Below are positions 8,311-16,919 of a DNA stretch of 64,000 bases, one piece after another. The translations under genes and the position numbers were made by a program. Position 1 is the stretch's first letter; each line of letters begins with the position of its first letter. This DNA comes from Luteibacter flocculans. GTDB taxonomy: Bacteria; Pseudomonadota; Gammaproteobacteria; Xanthomonadales; Rhodanobacteraceae. The stretch covers positions 3,652,501-3,716,500 of the forward strand of contig NZ_CP063231.1 of assembly GCF_023612255.1 (NCBI RefSeq), written 5' to 3'. The notes beneath the pieces are model-generated. The model saw only the letters and a list, made by a program, of their open reading frames with translations, did no database searches and was not told the DNA's origin.

Positions 8311-9567
8311 ATGGCCGCCGGCAAACTCCTCTACGCCCAGTCGGGCGGTGTCTCCGCCGTCATCAACGCCACCGCCGCGGGGGTGATAGAAACGGCCCGG
8401 GACAAGGGCATCGTGGTCTATGCCGCACGCAACGGCATCCTCGGCGCCCTGCGCGAGGAACTGATCGATACCTCCAAGGAAGCCAAGGCCAATATCGCGG
8501 CGTTGAAGCACACGCCCGGCGGCGCCTTCGGCTCCTGCCGCTACAAGCTGAAGTCACTGGACGAGAACCGGGCCGAATACGAGCGCCTCATCGAGGTGTT
8601 CAAGGCCCACGACATCCGCACGTTCCTCTATAACGGCGGCAACGATTCGGCAGACACGGCGAACAAGGTCTCGAAGATCGGCCAGTCGCTCGGCTACGAC
8701 GTCAATTGCATCGGTGTGCCAAAGACCATCGACAACGACCTCGTCGTTACCGACACGTGCCCGGGTTTCGGCTCGGTGGCGAAGTACACGGCCATCGCCG
8801 TGCGCGAAGCAAGCCTCGACGTCGCGTCGATGATGGATACGTCGACGAAGGTCTTCATCATCGAGGTCATGGGCCGGCACGCCGGCTGGATCGCCGCCGC
8901 CGCAGGCCTGGCGGGATCGAGCGCGGGCGACCCGCCGCACGTGATCCTGTTCCCCGAGAACACCTTCGATCCCGATGCCTTCCTCGCCAAGGTCAAGGCA
9001 ACGGTGGAGAAAGTCGGCTACTGCACGGTGGTGGTATCCGAGGGTGTGAAGGATCGTGACGGCAAGTTCCTTGCCGAGTCGGGTGCGCGCGACGCCTTCG
9101 GCCATGCGCAACTCGGCGGGGCGGCACCGGTGCTCGCGGCACTCGTGCGCGAAAAGCTGGGCTACAAGTACCACTGGGCCCTGCCCGACTACCTGCAGCG
9201 CTCCGCGCGCCACGTGGCCTCGAAGACCGATCTGGACCAGGCGTATGCCGTGGGCAAGAAAGCGGTCGAATACGCCGCGGAAGGTCTGAATGCGGTGATG
9301 CCCGTGATCGTCCGCACCTCCGACGAGCCATACAAGTGGAAGATCGAGGCGGCACCGCTGGACAAGATCGCGAACCACGAAAAGAAGATGCCGAAGAACT
9401 TCATCTCGAAGGATGGCTTCGGCATCACCGCAGCGGCCCGCAGGTACCTCGCCCCGTTGATCCAGGGCGAGGCCCCGCCGCCGTACGGACCGGACGGCCT
9501 GCCGGTCTACGTGACACTGAAGAACACGCCCGTACCCAAGAAGCTGAAGAAATTCGCGATCGGTTGA
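8311..9567 (+). CDS. pfp: Diphosphate-fructose-6-phosphate 1-phosphotransferase (PPi-PFK)
   Basis: A 418-residue phosphofructokinase of the PPi-dependent type, interconverting fructose-6-P and fructose-1,6-bisphosphate in the cytoplasm. The phosphoryl-donor loop reads NGGNDSADTANK (108-119), with Asp where ATP enzymes have Gly, the established mark of PPi use. The fructose-6-P site PKTIDND (137-143) and EVMGRHAGWIA are conserved. The start at 8311 is set by the conserved LLYAQSGGVSAVIN; longer upstream frames run into the adk promoter. It is reversible, so it can serve glycolysis or gluconeogenesis. Two pyrophosphatases lie 6-11 kb downstream. Confidence 0.95.
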   Translation: MAAGKLLYAQSGGVSAVINATAAGVIETARDKGIVVYAARNGILGALREELIDTSKEAKANIAALKHTPGGAFGSCRYKLKSLDENRAEYERLIEVFKAHDIRTFLYNGGNDSADTANKVSKIGQSLGYDVNCIGVPKTIDNDLVVTDTCPGFGSVAKYTAIAVREASLDVASMMDTSTKVFIIEVMGRHAGWIAAAAGLAGSSAGDPPHVILFPENTFDPDAFLAKVKATVEKVGYCTVVVSEGVKDRDGKFLAESGARDAFGHAQLGGAAPVLAALVREKLGYKYHWALPDYLQRSARHVASKTDLDQAYAVGKKAVEYAAEGLNAVMPVIVRTSDEPYKWKIEAAPLDKIANHEKKMPKNFISKDGFGITAAARRYLAPLIQGEAPPPYGPDGLPVYVTLKNTPVPKKLKKFAIG

Positions 9568-9578
9568 CGCAAGGACCC

Positions 9579-9595
9579 CGCGACAGGACGTCGCG
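9579..9595. terminator. Small hairpin between pfp and udgX
   Basis: CGCGAC-AGGAC-GTCGCG is a 6-bp stem between two convergent genes. It lacks a T-tract, so function as a terminator is uncertain. Confidence 0.3.
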
Positions 9596-9596
9596 A

Positions 9597-11015
9597 CTAG
9601 CCCAGCATCTCGCGAATCAACGAGAGATCGCGGACGAAGTCGGCGAAACCGGCTTCGCGTGCCTCATGATCGGGAAGGCGCAGCAGGTACGAGGGGTGCA
9701 CGGTGGCCATGGCCTTTCGTCCGTCGGGCAGATCCAGCCATTGCCCGCGCTCGGCCATCAGCCGAAACGACGACCCGAACACGCCTCGCGCCGCCATGGC
9801 GCCCATGCAGACGATCGCATCCGGCCGGATACGATCGATCTCCGCCGCCAGCCAGGGTCGGCAGGCGGCCTGCTCTTCCGCGTTGGCACGTTTGTGCAGC
9901 CGTACCTTACCCCGCGGTTCGAACTTGAAATGCTTCACGGCGTTGGTGATATAGAGCGAATCGCGCGCGATGCCCGCCTCCGCCAGCGCGCGATCGAACA
10001 ACTTGCCGGCCGGACCGACGAACGGCTTGCCCGCAAGGTCCTCCTGATCGCCCGGCTGTTCGCCGATCACCACCACGCGCGCATGCGCCGGACCCTCACC
10101 GAATACCGTCTGCGTCGCCGGTTTCCATAGATCGCAGGCGCGGCAGTCGCGGGCGTGCTGGCGCAACGCCGTGAGGCTGCCCTCCGGTGCTTCCACCGCC
10201 GCCTTCTGCAACGGGGTGATCTTCTTTTTCGGGACCGTCGGTTGTTTGTCCACCATGGCCTGCATCCTCGGTAAGGCCGTGCGCACCAGTTCGGGAATCA
10301 GCCGCGCCTCGGGAAGGTTCTTCCAATACTTCACCGGCATCTCGCGACGCATTGCGTCCACCTTCAATCGCGCCGGATTGAAGATGCTGGCGTAATACGT
10401 GCGCCAGAGATCTTCCAACGCGTCGTCCGAGGGCGCGTCGGACCGACGTGCGCCTGCACCGATGGACAGCGTGGCGCCGTCCCAGTGCGCGCTGCGTGAC
10501 GGGGTGAGCAAGGACCAGTGCATGCCTGCAAAGCGGCGCACGAAGAAAGGAGCCACGCGCGCCACGATGTCGTACGACGGTTCGAACCACGCCACGTAAA
10601 TGACCCGGTCGCCATGGGTCACTTCTCGAAAGCGAACGAACGCCTTCATCTTGTGCATGTCGCGATGCACTTGCCTGGCACACGCCTGCGCCCAGGAAAC
10701 GTCGTCGTCAGTCGCGATGCGAAGCAGACCCTTCTCGCCATGCGAGAGACGCCAGAGCATGCGATACAACGTGGCATGCCGCCGCGAATCGGTGTGCGCC
10801 AGCACGGTTTCCGCCAGCGTGAGGAAATCGCGCGGCACCGCGGGCGCCTCGCTACGTTTGGCCGGTGGCAGTGGTGCATCGTCTCCGAACAGTCCGCCGG
10901 ACGATGCCGACTGCCAGGTGACGTCAGCCGGGTTCACGTCCGCGAGCAACAGGGCTCGCGCCTTGGCGCGCCACTCGCTTGCGTCGGAAGGATCGACGAG
11001 TGCGACGCCAAACAT
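9597..11015 (-). CDS. UdgX-family uracil-DNA-binding protein fused to a DUF4130 domain
   Basis: A 472-residue two-domain protein. Residues 1 to about 245 match the DUF4130/TIGR03915 domain found with this family; the rest is a family 4-like uracil-DNA glycosylase domain with Fe-S cysteines beginning CRACDLW and the GEQPGDQED active-site motif. UdgX proteins carry a KRRIH loop whose histidine attacks the abasic sugar and leaves the protein covalently bound to DNA; here the loop is KVRLH after FEPRG, so the histidine is kept. The upstream radical SAM gene ends 2 bp before the ATG, so the two are co-expressed. The pair TIGR03915/TIGR03916 is known to be linked. Role: uracil recognition and probably repair or tolerance. 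Confidence 0.9.
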   Translation of the reverse strand: MFGVALVDPSDASEWRAKARALLLADVNPADVTWQSASSGGLFGDDAPLPPAKRSEAPAVPRDFLTLAETVLAHTDSRRHATLYRMLWRLSHGEKGLLRIATDDDVSWAQACARQVHRDMHKMKAFVRFREVTHGDRVIYVAWFEPSYDIVARVAPFFVRRFAGMHWSLLTPSRSAHWDGATLSIGAGARRSDAPSDDALEDLWRTYYASIFNPARLKVDAMRREMPVKYWKNLPEARLIPELVRTALPRMQAMVDKQPTVPKKKITPLQKAAVEAPEGSLTALRQHARDCRACDLWKPATQTVFGEGPAHARVVVIGEQPGDQEDLAGKPFVGPAGKLFDRALAEAGIARDSLYITNAVKHFKFEPRGKVRLHKRANAEEQAACRPWLAAEIDRIRPDAIVCMGAMAARGVFGSSFRLMAERGQWLDLPDGRKAMATVHPSYLLRLPDHEAREAGFADFVRDLSLIREMLG

Positions 11016-11017
11016 CG

Positions 11018-12232
11018 TCAGCCGAACAGGTCCGGCTGCGAGGGCTCGCGCAGGTCGCGGCGCAGCGCGCGGCTCTCGTGATCGCCGCGTGGGCGGTGGT
11101 CCACGGTCTCCACGAAGGGCGCCACTTTCTTCACCGGTATGCGCAACCGAATGAGGTCGTCGTAGCGAATGCGCCGGTGCGCGCGCATGGCGATCATGCG
11201 TTCGACCGTCTTCACGCCCAGACCCGGTACGCGCAACAGCATATCCCTGGGCGCGCGATTGAGGTCTACCGGAAACTGCTCCCGATGCCGTAGAGCCCAA
11301 GCGAGCTTGGGATCCACATCGAGCGAAAGCATGCCGTTTTCGCCCGGCGGGGCGATCTCGTCCGCGCGGAATCCGTAGAAACGCATGAGCCAGTCGGCTT
11401 GGTAAAGCCGATGTTCGCGCACCAACGGTGGCGGCTTGAGCGGCAGGATCTTCGATGCATCCGGAATGGGGCTGAAGGCGGAGTAATAGACACGACGCAG
11501 CCGGTAGTTCGTGTAGAGGTTGGTGCTTGCCGTAAGTACATCGCGATCGCTGGCCGCGTCGGCACCGACGATCATCTGCGTGCTCTGTCCTGCGGGCGCG
11601 AAACGCGGCGCTTTCTTCTCCGCTTTCGCCTCTTCGATCGAAAGGCGCAAGCGCCCCATCGCGCTGCGGATGTCGCCGAGATCCTTTTCCGGGGCCAGCG
11701 CTTTCAGGCCGCCTTCGGTCGGCATTTCCACATTGATACTCAAGCGGTCGGCCCAGCGCCCCGCCGCATCGATCAGTTCGGGCGAGGCGTCCGGGATAGT
11801 CTTCAGATGGATGTAGCCGCCGAAGCGATGCTCCTGGCGCAGCGTTCTCGCCACCCGCACCAGTTGCTCCATGGTGTGATCGGGCGACTGGATGATGCCC
11901 GAGGACAGGAACAGGCCCTCGATATAGTTGCGCCGATAGAACGCGAGCGTGAGCTCCACCACTTCCTCCACGCTGAAACGTGCTCTGCGCACGTTGCTGC
12001 TGCGGCGGTTCACACAGTACACGCAGTCGTAGACGCAGAAGTTGGTCAGCAGGATCTTCAGCAGGGAAATGCAGCGTCCGTCGGGTGCGTACGCATGACA
12101 GATGCCCATACCCTCGGTGGAACCGATGCCGCCGGTACCCAGCGAGTGACGGCCCTTGCCGCCGCTGGACGAGCACGACGCGTCGTACTTTGCAGCGTCG
12201 GCGAGAATGGCGAGCTTTTCGGTGACATTCAT
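11018..12232 (-). CDS. UdgX-linked radical SAM protein (putative DNA modification/repair)
   Basis: A 404-residue radical SAM protein. The [4Fe-4S] cysteines are in CVYDCVYC, near residue 60, followed by NRRSSN. The C-terminal part carries a helix-hairpin-helix (FPVDLNRAPRDMLLRVPGLG, then VKTVERMI), a DNA-binding fold. This is the TIGR03916 family, almost always beside UdgX. The radical chemistry and substrate are unknown; the HhH suggests nucleic acid. ATG 12232 is chosen because MNVTEKLAILADAAKYD is the family start; another ATG 12 bp upstream (12244) is equally possible. It is divergent from codA across about 90 bp. Confidence 0.88.
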   Translation of the reverse strand: MNVTEKLAILADAAKYDASCSSSGGKGRHSLGTGGIGSTEGMGICHAYAPDGRCISLLKILLTNFCVYDCVYCVNRRSSNVRRARFSVEEVVELTLAFYRRNYIEGLFLSSGIIQSPDHTMEQLVRVARTLRQEHRFGGYIHLKTIPDASPELIDAAGRWADRLSINVEMPTEGGLKALAPEKDLGDIRSAMGRLRLSIEEAKAEKKAPRFAPAGQSTQMIVGADAASDRDVLTASTNLYTNYRLRRVYYSAFSPIPDASKILPLKPPPLVREHRLYQADWLMRFYGFRADEIAPPGENGMLSLDVDPKLAWALRHREQFPVDLNRAPRDMLLRVPGLGVKTVERMIAMRAHRRIRYDDLIRLRIPVKKVAPFVETVDHRPRGDHESRALRRDLREPSQPDLFG

Positions 12233-12294
12233 GGGACTCGCCATGCTGCCAAAAGCCAGCGTTGCCTGCGTGAAGACGGCCCGGTGCACTTGGT

Positions 12295-12300
12295 TATGAT
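12295..12300 (+). promoter_or_regulatory. Possible -10 element for codA
   Basis: TATGAT lies 25 bp before the codA ATG in the short divergent region shared with the radical SAM gene. No good -35 hexamer is spaced correctly, so the site is tentative. Confidence 0.3.
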
Positions 12301-12325
12301 GAGTGCCCGCACAGGAGCCTCGTTC

Positions 12326-13612
12326 ATGGATCTCGTCATCCGCCACGCCACCCTGCCCGACGGCCGCCAGGACGTCGACATCGGCATCGTCGACGGCCGC
12401 TTCGCGGCGATCCAGCCGAGTCTGCCGGCCAAGGGCACGGAGGAAATCGACGCGCGCGGTCGGCTGGTCAGTCCGCCCTTCGTGGATGCGCACTTCCACA
12501 TGGACGCCACGCTGTCGCTGGGCCTGCCGCGACTCAACGCTTCCGGCACCTTGCTCGAAGGCATCGCCCTGTGGGGTGAACTGAAGCCCGTATTGACCCA
12601 GCAAGCGCTGATCGATCGCGCCATGGCGTACTGCGACATGGCGGTGGCCCAAGGCCTGCTCGCGATCCGCAGCCACGTCGACGTGTGCGACGACCGCCTG
12701 CTGGCGACCGAGGCGCTGCTGGACGTGAAGCGGCGTGTGTCGCCCTACCTGCATCTCGAACTCGTGGCGTTCCCGCAGGACGGCCTGCTGCGCTCACCCA
12801 ACGCCAAGGCCAATCTCGTGCGGGCGCTCGACATGGGCGTGGATGTCGTGGGCGGCATTCCGCACTTCGAACGCACCATGGCCGACGGCGCGGCATCGGT
12901 CCGCTGGCTGTGCGAACTCGCTGCCGAACGCGGCCTGCGTGTGGACATGCATTGCGACGAGTCCGACGATCCGTTGTCGCGCCACATCGAGACCCTTGCA
13001 GCGGAGACGCTTCGCTGCGGTCTCCAGGGACGCGTGGCAGGTTCGCACCTGACCTCCATGCACTCGATGGACAACTATTACGTATCGAAGCTGCTGCCGT
13101 TGATCGCGGAAGCCGGTGTGCACGCCATCGCCAATCCCCTCATCAACATCACCCTGCAAGGCCGCCACGACACGTACCCCAAGCGGCGCGGCATGACTCG
13201 CGTGCCTGAGCTGATGGATGCGGGCGTCAACGTAGCCTTCGGGCACGACTGCGTGATGGACCCCTGGTACGGGATGGGCTCCGCGGACATGCTCGACGTG
13301 GCGCACATGGGCATGCACGTGGCGCAGATGACCTCGACCCAGGGCGTAGCGCGATGCTTCGATGCCGTGACGGCCCATGCCGCCCGGATACTTGGCCTGG
13401 ACGGTTACGGCATCGCGCCGGGCCATGCCGCCGATCTCGTGCTGCTCCAGGCGGGCGATCCCTACGAGGCCATCCGGTTGAGGGCGCAGCGCTTGCTCGT
13501 GGTGCGCCAGGGCCGCGTACTGGCAAGGGCGCCCGAGCGTATGACCCGGCTCCAGCTCCCAGGACGCCCGGACGCCCTGACCCTGGAATTCCGGCCGGGA
13601 TCCATTTCCTGA
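12326..13612 (+). CDS. codA: Cytosine deaminase
   Basis: A 428-residue amidohydrolase the size of E. coli CodA, converting cytosine to uracil plus ammonia. Metal ligands are visible: H56 and H58 in VDAHFHMD, a histidine in MHCDESDD, another in GSHLTSMHSMDNYY, and the aspartate in GHDCVMDPWYGMG. The last motif and the HSMDNYY run are characteristic of the CodA group. ATG 12326 has AGGAG 8 bp upstream; the frame is open further upstream but that part lies in the opposite radical SAM gene. It shares its promoter region with the UdgX-linked radical SAM protein. No cytosine permease is adjacent. Confidence 0.92.
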   Translation: MDLVIRHATLPDGRQDVDIGIVDGRFAAIQPSLPAKGTEEIDARGRLVSPPFVDAHFHMDATLSLGLPRLNASGTLLEGIALWGELKPVLTQQALIDRAMAYCDMAVAQGLLAIRSHVDVCDDRLLATEALLDVKRRVSPYLHLELVAFPQDGLLRSPNAKANLVRALDMGVDVVGGIPHFERTMADGAASVRWLCELAAERGLRVDMHCDESDDPLSRHIETLAAETLRCGLQGRVAGSHLTSMHSMDNYYVSKLLPLIAEAGVHAIANPLINITLQGRHDTYPKRRGMTRVPELMDAGVNVAFGHDCVMDPWYGMGSADMLDVAHMGMHVAQMTSTQGVARCFDAVTAHAARILGLDGYGIAPGHAADLVLLQAGDPYEAIRLRAQRLLVVRQGRVLARAPERMTRLQLPGRPDALTLEFRPGSIS

Positions 13613-13625
13613 ACCGCCCGGTTCA
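13610..13625. repeat. Perfect palindrome at the codA stop
   Basis: TGAACCG-CC-CGGTTCA spans the codA stop codon. It could form a 7-bp stem at the transcript end or be a protein-binding site. It has no T-tract. Confidence 0.35.
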
Positions 13626-13761
13626 ATAGCTGTCGCGACAATGAACGCCTTTCGCCAAACTTTCATTCGTAGGACTTCGCGTTCAGCCACATCTTCCTAG
13701 CATCCGAATCGTCGATCGGCCGCGGTAACCCGTGGCGTGACGATCGTCCTGGGAGAGAGCC

Positions 13762-14193
13762 ATGAAAACGATGCTGCGTTCCGCCTTTGCCGCCCTCGCG
13801 CTGGTTGCCACCACGGCGGCCTTTGCGGACGACCACCACGGCCGCGATCACGACCGCCGTGGGTACGACGGCCGTTACGACGGCCGCCACGACGACCGCG
13901 GCTGGCGTCACGACAACGGCTGGCACGGGCATCGTCCGCCGCCCCCGCCGCCGCGTTACTACGGCCATGGTTACTACCACGGCCCGGCGTACTACAACCG
14001 TCCCCCGCCGCCGCGCTATTACGGGCACTGGGAGCGCGGGCACCGGTATTACGGCCGTAACGTCGTCGTCTACGACTACGGCAGCTATCGCCTGCGTCCC
14101 CCGCCGCGCGGTTACCACTGGGTACGCGAGAACAACGACTTCCTGCTGGTCGCCGTTGCCACCGGCATTATCCTCGACATCGCTACTCGATAA
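13762..14193 (+). CDS. RcnB-family periplasmic protein, copy 1
   Basis: A 143-residue exported protein. The signal peptide ends at VATTAAFA-DD; then follow a His/Asp/Arg/Gly-rich stretch, a Pro/Tyr-rich linker (RPPPPPPRYYGHG) and the conserved end [15 protein letters not shown] with DFLLVAVATGIILDI, the RcnB domain signature. E. coli RcnB is a small periplasmic protein needed for nickel/cobalt homeostasis; the His-rich linker would suit metal binding, but that is inference. The ATG follows GGGAGAG. It lies 15 bp upstream of a paralogue, so the pair is an operon made by tandem duplication. Confidence 0.8.
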   Translation: MKTMLRSAFAALALVATTAAFADDHHGRDHDRRGYDGRYDGRHDDRGWRHDNGWHGHRPPPPPPRYYGHGYYHGPAYYNRPPPPRYYGHWERGHRYYGRNVVVYDYGSYRLRPPPRGYHWVRENNDFLLVAVATGIILDIATR

Positions 14194-14208
14194 CGGAGCA
14201 CCGTCACC

Positions 14209-14592
14209 ATGAAGCTGCTTGGGAAACTCGTCTTCTGCCTGGCTGCCGGTGCGGTCGCCGTGCCCGCTTTTGCGTTCGACCCGCCGCCCGGTGGCCCGCC
14301 CGGTCACGACCGTCGCGACGATCGTCATGACGACCGCCACGATGATCGGCGCGACGGGGATCATGATCGCGACTGGCATGACGACCGTGGTCCGCACCGC
14401 GGGCCGCCGCCGCACGCACGCTGGGAGCGCGGTCATCGCTACGACGGACGTGTGGTCGTGATCGAGCGTTATCACGATTACCGGCTGCGCGAACCGCCAC
14501 GCGGTTACCACTGGGTGCGCGCCGACGACGGCGAGTTCCTGCTGGTTGCGATCGCTACGGGCATCATTGCGGACATCGTGATGCAGCAGTAA
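14209..14592 (+). CDS. RcnB-family periplasmic protein, copy 2
   Basis: A 127-residue paralogue of the preceding gene. A cleavable signal peptide (ending VAVPAFA) is followed by a low-complexity region of alternating Asp, Arg and His ([13 protein letters not shown]) and the same C-terminal domain: [29 protein letters not shown] split by a short insertion. It lacks the Pro/Tyr linker of copy 1, so the linkers have diverged while the folded domain stayed. Probably a periplasmic metal-binding or envelope-stress factor; function is not established. A 10-bp GC hairpin follows the stop. Confidence 0.78.
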   Translation: MKLLGKLVFCLAAGAVAVPAFAFDPPPGGPPGHDRRDDRHDDRHDDRRDGDHDRDWHDDRGPHRGPPPHARWERGHRYDGRVVVIERYHDYRLREPPRGYHWVRADDGEFLLVAIATGIIADIVMQQ

Positions 14593-14600
14593 CCCACGCA

Positions 14601-14629
14601 GGAAGGGCCGGTCATGTAGCGGCCCTTCC
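14601..14629 (+). terminator. GC-rich hairpin after the RcnB pair
   Basis: A perfect 10-bp stem GGAAGGGCCG/CGGCCCTTCC with a 9-nt loop begins 8 bp past the stop. It has no T-tract, so termination may be partial. Confidence 0.5.
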
Positions 14630-14695
14630 TGCGGCTCGTTGTCACGCCTGCACAGGCTTGCGCAGCGCACAACACCTTTCGGCGTCACCCCTGCC

Positions 14696-14701
14696 TATAC
14701 T
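14696..14701 (+). promoter_or_regulatory. -10 element for hppA
   Basis: TATACT lies 46 bp before the hppA ATG. No convincing -35 is present. A GGGCCC-TGCAA-GGGCCC inverted repeat (14708-14724) lies just downstream, within the expected 5' leader. Confidence 0.4.
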
Positions 14702-14746
14702 CGGACCGGGCCCTGCAAGGGCCCCTCACAATCCGGGGAGGCTTCG

Positions 14747-16795
14747 ATGCTGCAACAGTACGGTTTATGGATCGCGCTGGCATGTGCGGTCGTTGCGATT
14801 CTGTACGGCGCGCTATCCGTCAGTTGGGTGTTGGCGAGATCGCCGGGCAACGAGCGGATGCAGGAGATCGCCGCTGCGATCCAGGAAGGCGCCCGCGCTT
14901 ATCTCAACCGCCAATACGCCACCATCGGCGGCGTCGGCATCGTGCTCTTTCTGCTCATCGGCATCTTTCTCGACTGGGGCACGGCGGGCGGCTTCGCGCT
15001 AGGAGCCATCCTCTCGGGAGCGGCCGGCTACATCGGCATGAACGTTTCGGTTCGTGCCAACGTGCGTACCGCCGAGGCCGCCAGGAGCGGCCTTTCTTCT
15101 GCCCTGGCGGTGGCGTTCCGCGGCGGCGCCATCACCGGCATGCTGGTGGTGGGTCTCGGCCTCCTTGGCGTAGCGGGCTATTACGGCGTGCTGACCCACA
15201 TGGGCTACGAACGCACGCATGTGCTGCACGCGCTGGTCGGCCTGGCGTTCGGTTCGTCGCTGATCTCGATCTTTGCGCGCCTGGGCGGCGGCATCTTCAC
15301 CAAGGGCGCCGATGTGGGTGCCGACCTCGTCGGCAAGGTCGAGGCCGGCATCCCCGAGGACGACCCGCGCAATCCCGCCGTCATCGCGGACAACGTGGGC
15401 GACAACGTCGGCGACTGCGCCGGCATGGCCGCGGATCTCTTCGAAACCTATGCCGTGACGCTCATCGCGACGATGTTGCTCGGCGGCGTCATGGCGACGG
15501 AGGTTGGCCCATCCGGCGTGCTCTACCCGCTGGTGCTGGGCGGCGCGTCGATCGTCGCCTCGGTGATCGGCACATTCTTCGTGAAGACCCGCGGCGGCAA
15601 GATCATGAATGCGCTGTACGCCGGCGTGCTCGTGTCCGCCGTGCTCGCGGCCATCGCGTTCTGGCCGATCACCCAGTCGTTGATGGCCGATTCCGCAACG
15701 GGGCCGGGACGCATCTATGGCTGCGCGATCATCGGCCTGGTGCTGACTGGCGCCATGGTCGTGATCACCGAGTACTACACCGCCACCGAATACGCGCCGG
15801 TGCGGCACGTGGCGCAGTCGTCCACCACCGGGCATGCCACCAACATCATCGCGGGCCTCGGCGTCTCCATGAAGTCGACGGCGCTGCCAGTGATCGCGGT
15901 CTGCGCGGCCATTTGGGGTGCCTTCGCGCTCGCCGGCCTCTACGGCATCGCGATTGCGGCGACGGCGATGCTCAGCATGACCGGCATGGTCGTGGCACTC
16001 GACGCGTACGGGCCGATCACCGACAACGCGGGCGGCATCGCCGAGATGGCGGAACTGCCCGCCGAAGTGCGTGGTGTCACCGACCCGCTCGACGCGGTCG
16101 GCAACACGACCAAGGCCGTGACCAAGGGCTACGCCATCGGTTCGGCGGGCCTCGCGGCGCTCGTGCTGTTTGCCGATTACACGCACAACCTCGGTCTGCA
16201 CTTCGGCGGCACGCCGGTCACATTCGACCTGTCCAACCACTACGTCATCATCGGCCTGTTGATCGGCGGATTGATTCCCTACCTGTTCGCCGCGATGGCG
16301 ATGGAGGCCGTAGGACGTGCCGCGGGCGCCGTGGTGGAGGAAGTACGCCGCCAGTTCCGCGAGATCGCGGGCATCATGCAGGGCACGACCAAGCCGGACT
16401 ACTCGCGCGCGGTGGACATGCTCACCCGCTCGGCCATCCGCGAAATGCTCGTGCCGTCGCTGCTTCCCGTGCTCGTGCCGGTGGTGGTGATCTTCGGCTT
16501 CAAGTGGCTGGGCGGTCCGCTGGCCGGCGCGCAGGCACTCGGCGGCGTGCTGATCGGCACGATCGTCACAGGCCTGTTCGTCGCTATTTCCATGACAACG
16601 GGCGGCGGCGCCTGGGACAACGCGAAGAAGTACATCGAAGACGGCCATCTCGGTGGCAAGGGATCGGACGCCCACAAGGCGGCGGTCACCGGCGATACCG
16701 TGGGCGACCCGTACAAGGACACCGCCGGCCCGGCGGTGAACCCGCTGATCAAGATCATCAACATCGTGGCGCTGTTGCTGATTCCGCTGCTCTAA
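14747..16795 (+). CDS. hppA: Membrane-bound H+-translocating pyrophosphatase (K+-independent type)
   Basis: A 682-residue polytopic inner-membrane pump with about 16 hydrophobic helices. It couples PPi hydrolysis to proton export. The Mg-PPi site motif [12 protein letters not shown] is at 215-226, with [20 protein letters not shown] just before it. The cation-selectivity motif reads [10 protein letters not shown] (452-461); Lys at 456, where K+-dependent enzymes have Ala, marks the K+-independent H+ pump class. ATG 14747 has GGGGAGG upstream. The last quarter ([25 protein letters not shown]) is intact. With soluble Ppa and PPi-PFK nearby, three enzymes compete for the same PPi pool. Confidence 0.96.
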   Translation: MLQQYGLWIALACAVVAILYGALSVSWVLARSPGNERMQEIAAAIQEGARAYLNRQYATIGGVGIVLFLLIGIFLDWGTAGGFALGAILSGAAGYIGMNVSVRANVRTAEAARSGLSSALAVAFRGGAITGMLVVGLGLLGVAGYYGVLTHMGYERTHVLHALVGLAFGSSLISIFARLGGGIFTKGADVGADLVGKVEAGIPEDDPRNPAVIADNVGDNVGDCAGMAADLFETYAVTLIATMLLGGVMATEVGPSGVLYPLVLGGASIVASVIGTFFVKTRGGKIMNALYAGVLVSAVLAAIAFWPITQSLMADSATGPGRIYGCAIIGLVLTGAMVVITEYYTATEYAPVRHVAQSSTTGHATNIIAGLGVSMKSTALPVIAVCAAIWGAFALAGLYGIAIAATAMLSMTGMVVALDAYGPITDNAGGIAEMAELPAEVRGVTDPLDAVGNTTKAVTKGYAIGSAGLAALVLFADYTHNLGLHFGGTPVTFDLSNHYVIIGLLIGGLIPYLFAAMAMEAVGRAAGAVVEEVRRQFREIAGIMQGTTKPDYSRAVDMLTRSAIREMLVPSLLPVLVPVVVIFGFKWLGGPLAGAQALGGVLIGTIVTGLFVAISMTTGGGAWDNAKKYIEDGHLGGKGSDAHKAAVTGDTVGDPYKDTAGPAVNPLIKIINIVALLLIPLL

Positions 16796-16802
16796 ACCAC
16801 AC

Positions 16803-16830
16803 GGTGGGGGTCGCTGCGGCGGCTCCCACC
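16803..16830. repeat. Diverged GTGGGAGCC-type palindrome after hppA
   Basis: GGTGGGGGTCGC/CGGCGGCTCCCACC is an imperfect inverted repeat with G-T wobbles. Its right arm equals the arm of the repeats at 19.8, 24.8 and 40.4 kb. Confidence 0.5.
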
Positions 16831-16919
16831 GCACGCTCGCTAGCCCGGAAGTCATGGGGCATGGGGGGCGCTGGGTACGCTAAGGTCTGACGTTCCGCAG
16901 CATCACGGATACGAGACCC

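Noticed and set aside
9597..12176. Single 859-codon gene joining UdgX to a longer N-terminus
   Set aside because: The first about 387 codons are an out-of-frame reading of the radical SAM gene; MFGVALVDPSD at 11015 is the true start.
11018..12754. Extension of the radical SAM gene to 12754
   Set aside because: The extra 170 codons are antisense to codA and lack homology; the family start is at 12232 or 12244.
14708..14724. GGGCCC inverted repeat in the hppA leader as a riboswitch
   Set aside because: Only a 6-bp stem with a 5-nt loop; no further conserved structure characteristic of a known riboswitch was found.
14999..16855. A 618-codon open frame antisense to hppA
   Set aside because: High GC removes stop codons from the opposite strand. 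The translation is rich in His, Arg and Asp with no domain, while the + strand encodes a complete H+-PPase.
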